Below, piece by piece: positions 1-5,069 of a DNA stretch of 5,448 bases. The translations under genes and the position numbers were made by a program. Below the pieces are notes generated by a model. That model was given only the letters and a program-made list of their open reading frames with translations. It was not told where the DNA came from and did not search any database. The DNA comes from Nitrospirota bacterium. Lineage in GTDB: Bacteria; Nitrospirota_A; Leptospirillia; Leptospirillales; Leptospirillaceae. How positions within the stretch are numbered: position 1 is the stretch's first letter; every line of letters starts with the position of its first letter. The stretch spans positions 1 to 5,448 of the forward strand of contig JAJYPO010000154.1 of NCBI GenBank assembly GCA_021795275.1, written 5' to 3'.

Positions 1-120
1 TACCTTGGGATCTTGAGAGGGGGAGGAGGGCACGTTGTTGTCCATGCCCTGACTTTATCAGATCGAACAGAAAGTGTCCAGTCCCCAGAGATATGGGTCA
101 GGGAGAAAACCCCTGAATAG
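1..120 (+). CDS. Possible 3' end of an unrecognised plus-strand gene (partial)
   Basis: Frame 1 is open from the left edge to a TAG at 118-120 and would encode the last 39 residues of a protein (segments include HVVVHALTLSD and SPEIWVREKTPE). I do not recognise the family. In its favour, a hairpin and a T-run (98-132) follow at the right place for a plus-strand terminator, and the frame is convergent with the antitoxin gene on the other strand. Against it, 39 open codons can occur by chance, and the start lies outside the window. On the minus strand the same stretch could also begin a short frame at the ATG at 43-45, but no good ribosome binding site precedes it. Confidence 0.3.
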   Translation, partial: YLGILRGGGGHVVVHALTLSDRTESVQSPEIWVREKTPE

Positions 121-132
121 ATACGTTTTTTT
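98..132 (+). terminator. Possible factor-independent terminator between convergent genes
   Basis: TCAGGG (98-103) and CCCTGA (111-116) form a perfect 6-bp stem with a 7-base loop. Seven T residues follow at 126-132, about nine bases after the stem, which is further than in a canonical terminator. It overlaps the stop codon of the possible plus-strand gene. A second, weaker hairpin (CCGT/ACGG, 140-151) lies just past the antitoxin stop and has only a poor T-tract on the minus strand. Confidence 0.35.
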
Positions 133-156
133 AAATAATCCGTTCATACGGGTTGG

Positions 157-681
157 TTATGCAACAAATTTCCATCCATTTCTATCAAGTCTATCAAGTT
201 TGAATTTTGCTTTGAATCGCTCCTTCTTTTTGTGAGGAACCTTCAGATCTTCTGCTTCCCCAAGAAGAATATCTTTTATCTTTCCATGAGAATCATTGGA
301 AAGAATAGTAACGATAGCTCTTACAAACTTATCCATTGGTACGGATAGAGCCGAATCAGCCTTCTCACTTCTCGAAAGATGTTCCGGAGAAATTCCCATA
401 TTAGAAGCCCATTTCTTTGCAGAAAATCCTACTTCTTTCCTCAAGAAGCGAACTTCTTTGAAAGTCAAAACGGACGGCTTTTCCAGTAGATCCTTTACGA
501 TTAACTTGTGTAATTGTTCAATTTTTGGAATGGCAACAGAATATTCTCCACATTTTTCACAAGAAAATGTTTCAATCCCCACAAGGTAAACCTCAGGAAG
601 ACCACATTCTTTGTAATGATATGGGGATTTATTCGTAACATTTGTTTTAATCATTTCAGTATTGCAAACTGGGCATTTCAT
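157..681 (-). CDS. MqsA/YgiT-like antitoxin: N-terminal zinc finger plus HTH
   Basis: This 174-residue protein is probably a DNA-binding antitoxin of a type II toxin-antitoxin pair. Residues 3-6 (CPVC) and 41-44 (CEKC) form the paired CxxC zinc site of the YgiT-type finger. Residues about 72-125 form an HTH/Xre-like domain of the MqsA kind (LTFKEVRFLRKEVGFSAKKW, then ISPEHLSRSE). In this family the zinc domain binds the toxin and the HTH binds the operator. The E. coli protein has 131 residues; this one adds a lysine/arginine-rich tail from about 147. The start is well set: AAGGAG at 688-693 lies 6 bases before the ATG. Its upstream neighbour is the 3' remnant of a DUF4258-like toxin gene, 19 bases away. 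Base composition is much AT-richer than the nadA-queA genes. Family assignment is good; pairing and activity are inferred. Confidence 0.85.
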   Translation of the reverse strand: MKCPVCNTEMIKTNVTNKSPYHYKECGLPEVYLVGIETFSCEKCGEYSVAIPKIEQLHKLIVKDLLEKPSVLTFKEVRFLRKEVGFSAKKWASNMGISPEHLSRSEKADSALSVPMDKFVRAIVTILSNDSHGKIKDILLGEAEDLKVPHKKKERFKAKFKLDRLDRNGWKFVA

Positions 682-687
682 TTCACT

Positions 688-693
688 CTCCTT
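688..693 (-). promoter_or_regulatory. Ribosome binding site of the antitoxin gene
   Basis: AAGGAG on the minus strand, 6 bases before the ATG at 679-681. It lies between the toxin-remnant stop (701-703) and the antitoxin start, so the antitoxin can be translated independently of the broken toxin frame. Confidence 0.7.
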
Positions 694-700
694 GAATGTC

Positions 701-841
701 TTAGACTATCACAGTGATGATGATAAGTGATCGATCTATCTTGACAACACAAGAAGCACTTTCTCCTCCATCCACCAATTTTCCTTCGATTGTGTAACCC
801 CAAACTTCTTGCCGAACATCGTCACAATATGGAGATTTAAT
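701..841 (-). pseudogene. 3' remnant of a DUF4258-like toxin gene, cut by the insertion sequence
   Basis: Read on the minus strand, 841-701 gives 46 codons and a TAA with no start codon. The residues include VWGYTIEGKLVDGG, then ASCVVKI and LIIITVIV. This resembles the C-terminal half of DUF4258-type toxins (a 'vieG...dGr...vvv.i....liiTv' pattern), which are commonly encoded directly upstream of MqsA-like antitoxins. The N-terminal half (normally with the HA..R/E motif) is missing. Upstream of codon ATT (839-841) the frame runs into CCC, the probable tip of the insertion sequence, and reaches an in-frame TAA at 857-859. The missing half was not found elsewhere in the window. The assignment comes from pattern recall on a short stretch. 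A fast-evolving relative such as an MqsR-like toxin is the alternative. Confidence 0.55.
720..747 (-). promoter_or_regulatory. Candidate internal promoter for the orphan antitoxin
   Basis: On the minus strand, TTGTCA (742-747) and TATCAT (720-725) each match the sigma-70 boxes at five of six positions, with a 16-base spacer. The spacer contains the perfect palindrome GATCGATC (729-736), which could be an operator. Initiation would fall near 713, leaving a leader of about 30 bases with the AAGGAG site. E. coli mqsA is known to have its own promoters inside the toxin gene, so this placement has a precedent. Prediction by eye only. Confidence 0.4.
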
Positions 842-878
842 GGGTCGTCTTCTGGATTAAGGGAATGTGGGTTTCATG
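842..878. repeat. Probable terminal repeat (downstream end) of the ISL3-family element
   Basis: Thirteen bases beyond the transposase stop, the minus strand reads ACCCACATTCCC and ends in AGAAGACGACCC. Equivalently, the plus strand starts GGGTCGTCTTCT and continues to GTGGGTTTCATG. A G-rich tip followed by a GTGGGT-like inner part is the general look of ISL3-family ends. The toxin-like frame becomes recognisable exactly outside it. No matching repeat with a convincing tip, and no second copy of the 8 flanking bases GATTTAAT (834-841), was found on the other side. Confidence 0.4.
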
Positions 879-890
879 ATTGATTTTGAA

Positions 891-2228
891 TCAGATCTCC
901 CCTTTCTCGATCAGATCCAGGAGTATCGATGTATCCACTCCGAAGCTCATTTCCTCCAGTTCGATTTCTGTTGATGGCAAACCATAACCAAGTCCTTTGC
1001 TGTCCTCGAGCCGTAGTTTCCCCAATAGTCCCGGTCTCTTAAACGGCTTCATCCGGTGGGCTCCATGCCGGACAAAAAGGATCCTGGCCCGAAGAACGTC
1101 AAAGCTGTATCCCCGTCCCATCCGCTGGACAGCACGGATCAGGTTATTCGCTGATTCTGTGCAGGCATTCGTGACCCGGTGGTCGAAATAGGCCAGAATC
1201 GGTCCCTCCCAGTTTTTAAAAGCCGTCAAAAGAGGTCCAAAGGTGGATCGGATCTCCGGATCGAGACCCGCGTCCCATTCCTTATACAGTCGAGACGCCT
1301 CCGCACGAGAGGAGGCCTCATAGACGTCGTAGAATCTCTCCTTCGCCAGGTGAGCTTTGAGCAGGACAGGGAAGTCCTTGTCCCACTCGTCCAGGCGCTT
1401 TCTTTGGACCTCGTTCAGTTTCGAAAACCGCTTCAGAAGGACATGGCGATTCCGCATGAGGGTCCGCCGCTTCCCGGGAGGAAGCGTTCCTCCCACGGTC
1501 TTCCGGAGAGCATCCAGGGCGGCGTTGGCCATCTTCAGAACATGGAGCTTGTCCACGACGACGGGAATCCCCGGCAGGGCCTCCCGAACGGCGTCCTGAT
1601 AAGGCCGCCACATGTCGATGGCCACGCACCGGATCCGCCCTTTTGAAGGAAGGTCGGAAAGAAACCGGGCGACGGTCGTCTTATTCCGGTCGGGAAGCAT
1701 CTCAATCACAATGCAGGAGGGGATGTTTGTGAACAGTGCCCGGGGACGTCGGATGAGATGCACCTCGTCGATCCCAAGAACCTCCGGGGTCTCGAAGCGG
1801 AGACTATCCCGTAGTTGATCCACATAGTCGTCGAACACCATCCGGATCGTCGAATTCCCGACCCCGGTTTCTTCGGCCAAGTGCGTGAACGGGTGCCGGA
1901 GGGATTTCTTCTCGAGCCATGTTTTGAGTCTCACGGTCATGGACCGCTTGGAATCCACCTCCGGAAGCGGCTCGTAAAAAGTCTTCCCGCACGTTTTGCA
2001 CCGGAAGCGCCGGGTGTCGACAGAAAGTCCGACCCGTTTCCCATGGATGGGGAGGTCGCGGATCCAGTTCTCCCGGCGGCCGAACCCGACCAGGGAGACA
2101 GAACCGCAATGGACGCAGCGGTCGGGAGGGGAGATGGTCTCAGCCTTGATGTGATAGTCCTCATCGATATCCTCCACATGGAGGACACGATAGGAGAGGA
2201 GATTCAAGAAATTAGGACTGCGTCCCAT
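891..2228 (-). CDS. ISL3-family transposase
   Basis: A 445-residue DDE transposase, full length for the family. The N-terminal zinc finger has CVHC (38-41) and CKTC (77-80). An HTH region follows at about 105-135 (HLAEETGVGNSTIRMVFDDY). The RNase H-fold catalytic core shows D154 in GIDEVHL, D205 in VAIDMWRPY and E358 in NACTESANN, followed by the usual IRAVQRMGRGYSF. The reading frame has no interruption, so the enzyme could be active. The ATG at 2226-2228 is chosen because MGRSPNFLNLL begins the family-like sequence and GGAG lies nine to ten bases upstream. A longer frame from 2324 would only read through the methyltransferase gene. The start lies inside the 3' end of the methyltransferase gene (17-base overlap), which suggests coupled translation. 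Composition is intermediate between the AT-rich antitoxin gene and the GC-rich queA. Confidence 0.92.
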   Translation of the reverse strand: MGRSPNFLNLLSYRVLHVEDIDEDYHIKAETISPPDRCVHCGSVSLVGFGRRENWIRDLPIHGKRVGLSVDTRRFRCKTCGKTFYEPLPEVDSKRSMTVRLKTWLEKKSLRHPFTHLAEETGVGNSTIRMVFDDYVDQLRDSLRFETPEVLGIDEVHLIRRPRALFTNIPSCIVIEMLPDRNKTTVARFLSDLPSKGRIRCVAIDMWRPYQDAVREALPGIPVVVDKLHVLKMANAALDALRKTVGGTLPPGKRRTLMRNRHVLLKRFSKLNEVQRKRLDEWDKDFPVLLKAHLAKERFYDVYEASSRAEASRLYKEWDAGLDPEIRSTFGPLLTAFKNWEGPILAYFDHRVTNACTESANNLIRAVQRMGRGYSFDVLRARILFVRHGAHRMKPFKRPGLLGKLRLEDSKGLGYGLPSTEIELEEMSFGVDTSILLDLIEKGEI

Positions 2229-3030
2229 CCGTTTCGATCTCCAGTTGCCCTGAAACACAGACGGTGGAATAGTAGATAGCCCATGTGCCAGGGTCCTCGG
2301 CAAAGGTCCGATAGATGTCCACATCTTTTCCGGTGCATTTTTTGGTCTGGATGTACCTTTCCCTCAACTGTCCGGCCGACATCCCCATCATTCTGGCGAT
2401 GGGAGAGCCGCCACGTGATGAAGGCGCAACGTTGTCGACGAAAAGATTTTTAATCCTTAATGCCGACAGAGCCTTGGGGATCTTGAGACCGGCCGTGTGG
2501 TCGATGCCTGTGGCTTTGTACATGGTTTCGATCGCACTCGACACCCGGTCAAAGGCCAGAAGTGCGTCTTCCGAACCGACCAGACACCGTGCGGCAGAGA
2601 AATCCGGCTCTTCGAAGACAAGCCAGCCCCCCGGTTTTAAAAGAAGAAGTATTTTCTCCAGAACGGACGCGAATTCGGGGATATGGAGCAGGATATAACG
2701 TCCATGGACCAGATCGAAGCGCGATCGGCCCAAGTCCACAGTGCGGATATCTCCTTTCACGATCACGGTATTGGAGGAAGCCGACGACGGAAGGAATCGG
2801 GTATCGGTATCGACGGCGACGACTGTTCCTGTGGACCCGACCTTTTCCGACATCAAGTTCATGATCGAACCGGCACCCGCACCAACTTCCAGACAGTGCC
2901 AGCCATCGCTGACCCCGACATTCTCCAGCCGTTGTCGGGTTTGGGGATCGAAGGCCGATTCGAGGAGGCGCAGACGATCCAGTTCTGCCTGCTCTTTTGT
3001 CCCGTCAAAAACATAGTGATGATCTGTCAT
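2212..3030 (-). CDS. Class I SAM-dependent methyltransferase (UbiE-like, substrate unknown)
   Basis: A 272-residue Rossmann-fold methyltransferase. The SAM-binding motif I is CLEVGAGAGSI (46-56), the acidic residue after strand 2 is D74 in VVAVDTD, GDIRTVDL (93-100) covers motif II, FDLVHGRYILLHIPE (105-119) the next strand, and LKPGGWLVFEEPD (131-143) motif III. The first residues (HHYVFDGTKEQAELDRLRLL) and the C-terminal part (LRERYIQTK...DPGTWAIYYSTV) look like a small-molecule methyltransferase group rather than a DNA or RNA enzyme, but the substrate cannot be read from the sequence. The ATG at 3028-3030 is preferred because AGGA lies 8 bases before it; a TTG at 3064-3066 would add 12 residues but has poorly spaced ribosome-binding bases. 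It follows the ORF6N gene by 40 bases and overlaps the transposase gene by 17, so it may be an insertion-sequence passenger. The 3' end appears intact. Confidence 0.88.
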   Translation of the reverse strand: MTDHHYVFDGTKEQAELDRLRLLESAFDPQTRQRLENVGVSDGWHCLEVGAGAGSIMNLMSEKVGSTGTVVAVDTDTRFLPSSASSNTVIVKGDIRTVDLGRSRFDLVHGRYILLHIPEFASVLEKILLLLKPGGWLVFEEPDFSAARCLVGSEDALLAFDRVSSAIETMYKATGIDHTAGLKIPKALSALRIKNLFVDNVAPSSRGGSPIARMMGMSAGQLRERYIQTKKCTGKDVDIYRTFAEDPGTWAIYYSTVCVSGQLEIETDGTQS

Positions 3031-3070
3031 ATTCGATTTCCTGTCGAAGGGAAGCGACGAATCCAACTCC

Positions 3071-3601
3071 TCATGCTTTGCTGTCGGAGATGAACCCGAT
3101 CGGTTTTGTTTCTCGAACAGGCGTTTCCATAATATTGCGGATCGCCTCGATCAGTTGGACGATGGTTTGATCATGAATCCCGACCTTCCGTTCCAGTTCC
3201 GAAAGCTTCTGGGCCAGCTCCTTGTGGGCGGACAGCATCTCCCGAAGCTGGACAAAGGCCCGCATGATGGCAATATTGACTCGGATGGCCCGTTCGCTGT
3301 GCAGCACACTGGAGAGCATTGACACTCCCTGTTCCGTGAATACCAGTGGGAGTTTCCGGCGACCGCCCCAACTTGATGTCGCAATTTGCGATTTCAAGTT
3401 CGAAAATTCCGAGTCTGTCAGTTGAAACATGAAATCGTTCGGGAAACGGTCGATGTTTCTGCGAACCTGCTCATTCAAACGACTGGTGGAAACCCCGTAC
3501 AGTTCGGCCAGGTCAGAATCGAGCATGATCTTCTGACCGCGCACGAGAAAAATCCGGGAGGTAATGGATTCAACAGGAACGGAAGGAAAAAATCCGGACA
3601 T
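3071..3601 (-). CDS. ORF6N-domain (KilA-N-related) DNA-binding protein
   Basis: A 176-residue protein with an N-terminal ORF6N domain (about 11-100). It has SRIFLVRGQKIMLDSDLAEL, then LYGVSTSRLNEQVRRN, RFPNDFMFQLTDSEF, and the LVFTEQGVSMLSSVL block that is typical of the family. After RAIRVNIAIMRAFVQLREM comes a likely coiled coil (about 118-158). ORF6N proteins occur in phages and as scattered chromosomal genes and are thought to bind DNA; their exact role is mostly unknown. The start is an ATG with GAGGAG three bases upstream on the minus strand. The gene leads a same-strand run with the methyltransferase and transposase. It is a member of the accessory segment and lies 157 bases after the queA stop. 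It could be an independent cargo gene or part of the mobile unit. Confidence 0.87.
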   Translation of the reverse strand: MSGFFPSVPVESITSRIFLVRGQKIMLDSDLAELYGVSTSRLNEQVRRNIDRFPNDFMFQLTDSEFSNLKSQIATSSWGGRRKLPLVFTEQGVSMLSSVLHSERAIRVNIAIMRAFVQLREMLSAHKELAQKLSELERKVGIHDQTIVQLIEAIRNIMETPVRETKPIGFISDSKA

Positions 3602-3631
3602 AGTCTCCTCAAAAGTTGAAAGAAGGACTCA

Positions 3632-3748
3632 CCCCTTGGCCAGTTTTCGAAGGGCGTTTTGCTCCAGACCTGGACGACGTTGTTCAAGTACTAAAAATGC
3701 GATTTCGAAGGGGAGATTTTCGGAGATCGGTCCTACAGGCCTTTTTCG
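3632..3748 (-). other. Open frame in the queA-ORF6N gap, possible gene tail
   Basis: Between queA and the ORF6N gene, one minus-strand frame is open from the stop at 3788-3790 down to a TGA at 3629-3631. Its last residues look protein-like (ISENLPFEIAFLVLEQ, then LEQNALRKLAKG). There is no ATG or GTG with a ribosome binding site, so if real it is the 3' end of a truncated gene abutting queA. The family is not recognised, and chance is quite possible. The gap otherwise shows no clear promoter or terminator. Confidence 0.2.
3645..3712. repeat. Pair of 10-bp direct repeats upstream of the ORF6N gene
   Basis: TTTCGAAGGG occurs at 3645-3654 and again at 3703-3712, with similar flanks (GTTTTC... 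and GATTTC..., each followed by a TTTT). The core TTCGAA is a palindrome. The two copies sit about 45 and 102 bases upstream of the ORF6N start, so they may be operator sites, possibly for the ORF6N protein itself. A shorter relative (TCGAAGGGA) is found near 3045, just before the methyltransferase start. Confidence 0.3.
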
Positions 3749-3758
3749 TGGGAGCCCC

Positions 3759-4829
3759 CTACAAGATGAGCATGGCGTCCCCGTAGCTCAGGAAGAAGAA
3801 TCCCTCCTCCAGCGCCCTCCGGTAGATCTCCCGCCACCGCCCGTCCCCTCCCAAAAAGGCGTCCACCAGAACGAGCAGGGTCGACCGGGGGGTATGGAAG
3901 TTCGTGAGGAGGCCATCGGTCGCCAGGAACCGGTATCCCGGCCGGACGTAGAGCCGGGTCCACCCGGCCCGGCCCTCCGGGGGAATCTCCCCCAGGGCGA
4001 AGGCCGACTCCAGGGCCCGCAGGGAGGTGGTTCCCACCGCCACCACCCGGCCTCCCCGGCCACGGGTGCGCGCGATGGCCTCGGCCGTCTCCCGGGGAAC
4101 GACGTACCATTCCTCGTGCATCCGGTGGTCCTCCACCGGCCCCTCGGAGAGCCCCCGGAAGGTCCCCACCCCCACATGGAGGGTGACGCTGGCCCGCTCC
4201 ACCCCCTTCTCCCGGAGGCGGTCGAGAAGCTCCTCTCCCAGGTGGAGCCCCGCGGTGGGGGCGGCCACCGATCCCGGCACCCGGGCATAGACCGTCTGGT
4301 AGCGCTCCCGGTCGCTCCCGTCGGCCGATCGTCTCCGGGCGATATAGGGCGGCAGGGGCATCTCCCCCTGGTCCTCGAGGAGGACGACCAGCGACTCCTC
4401 TCCCCGATACTCCCCCGAGAAGCACTCGAGCGCCTCGTCGTAGCAGATCCCGTCGAGAACCCCCCGCCCCCCGAAAAGCTCGAGTCGCCTCTCCCCCTTG
4501 AGCCCCTTCCCCAGAAAGCGCACTGTCCCCGCTGTGGCGCCGTCGAAGGGTCCGAGAACGAGGAGGTCGATCGCCCGTCCCCGGGAGGTCCGGGCCCGGG
4601 TCCTTGCCGGAACGACCCGGGAGTCGTTGGCCACCAGAAGATCCCCGGGGGCGAGGAGGGAAGGAAGGTCCGCCACAGTAGAGGAGAGGAAGGGAGGACG
4701 GCCGCCGTCCCCCCGACGGGGGACCACCGCCAGGCGGCTCAGATCCCGCCGGGGGGGAGGAACGAGCCGGATCCGCTCCTCCGGCAGCTCGTAGTCGTAG
4801 TCCCGGGCCTCCGGGGAAGATCGGTCCAC
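3759..4829 (-). CDS. queA: S-adenosylmethionine:tRNA ribosyltransferase-isomerase
   Basis: QueA transfers and isomerises the ribosyl part of SAM onto 7-aminomethyl-7-deazaguanine in tRNA, giving epoxyqueuosine in the queuosine pathway in the cytoplasm. All 356 residues fit the family length. Recognisable blocks are YDYELPEERI (11-20), NDSRVVPAR (68-76), GEMPLPPYI (155-163), ERYQTVYA (176-182) followed by GSVAAPTAGLH (186-196), HVGVGTFR (218-225), VGTTSLRALES (265-275), TNFHTPRSTLL (309-319) and the terminal SYGDAMLI. The start is a GTG two bases after the DUF2905 stop, with only a weak ribosome binding site, so translation is probably coupled. The gene is about 70% GC by eye. A tgt gene, often the next gene in other bacteria, is absent; instead the accessory segment starts right after the stop. 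Confidence 0.97.
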   Translation of the reverse strand: MDRSSPEARDYDYELPEERIRLVPPPRRDLSRLAVVPRRGDGGRPPFLSSTVADLPSLLAPGDLLVANDSRVVPARTRARTSRGRAIDLLVLGPFDGATAGTVRFLGKGLKGERRLELFGGRGVLDGICYDEALECFSGEYRGEESLVVLLEDQGEMPLPPYIARRRSADGSDRERYQTVYARVPGSVAAPTAGLHLGEELLDRLREKGVERASVTLHVGVGTFRGLSEGPVEDHRMHEEWYVVPRETAEAIARTRGRGGRVVAVGTTSLRALESAFALGEIPPEGRAGWTRLYVRPGYRFLATDGLLTNFHTPRSTLLVLVDAFLGGDGRWREIYRRALEEGFFFLSYGDAMLIL

Positions 4830-4831
4830 GG

Positions 4832-5065
4832 CTACCGCCGGAAGAGGGCAAAAAGGAGAGAGAGAACCACCGAGAGGACCAGGGAGAGAAGAAGCCCCGA
4901 GACCAGGGGGAAGGAGAAAATCATGCCGGGCTTTTTGATGACGATGTCCCCGGGAAGGTGGCCGAACCGGGAGAGGAGGCCCCGGCCTCCCAGACGCTCG
5001 ACGAGCGCCAGGATCCCCGCCAATACCAGAAGAAAGATCCCGGCCAGGGCCAGCGTCCGGACCAT
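4832..5065 (-). CDS. DUF2905-family small membrane protein
   Basis: A 77-residue protein with two predicted membrane helices (about 4-22 and 50-74) around a conserved loop containing LSRFGHLPGDIVIKKPG and FSFPL. The LPGDI...FPL signature and the length are those of the DUF2905 family, whose function is unknown. It probably sits in the inner membrane. It starts 4 bases after the nadA stop and ends 2 bases before queA, so it belongs to the same operon. Confidence 0.9.
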   Translation of the reverse strand: MVRTLALAGIFLLVLAGILALVERLGGRGLLSRFGHLPGDIVIKKPGMIFSFPLVSGLLLSLVLSVVLSLLFALFRR

Positions 5066-5069
5066 GGCG

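Larger units (their letters stand above)
842..2228 (-). mobile_element. ISL3-family insertion sequence, upstream boundary unresolved
   Basis: The element is defined by a complete ISL3-family transposase and a probable terminal repeat at 842-878. The right coordinate given is only the transposase start, since the true upstream end must lie beyond it. If the methyltransferase belongs to the element as a passenger, the end is beyond 3030. If not, it lies within the methyltransferase 3' region, for which only a weak candidate exists (2251-2282). Confidence 0.55.

Noticed and set aside
1..60. Similarity of the left edge to the methyltransferase gene around 2465-2525 (CCTTGGG, GATCTTGAGA, ATGCC in similar spacing)
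   Set aside because: Needs several gaps, does not keep a long common reading frame and is short; chance is the simpler reading.
1815..2279. Plus-strand frames across the transposase, methyltransferase and queA genes
   Set aside because: They are antisense to well-supported genes, with no recognisable domains and no ribosome binding sites of note.
2229..2324. 32-residue N-terminal extension of the transposase
   Set aside because: It only reads the methyltransferase gene in another phase; family-like sequence begins at the ATG at 2226-2228, which has its own ribosome binding site.
3475..3687. Minus-strand 70-codon frame starting in the queA-ORF6N gap
   Set aside because: It overlaps the 5' part of the ORF6N gene in a different phase and its product (proline/cysteine/phenylalanine-rich) has no family likeness.
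3733..4851. Long minus-strand frame covering queA in another phase
   Set aside because: Its product is glycine/proline/arginine-rich with no family likeness, a typical shadow of a GC-rich gene; the queA frame carries all conserved motifs.
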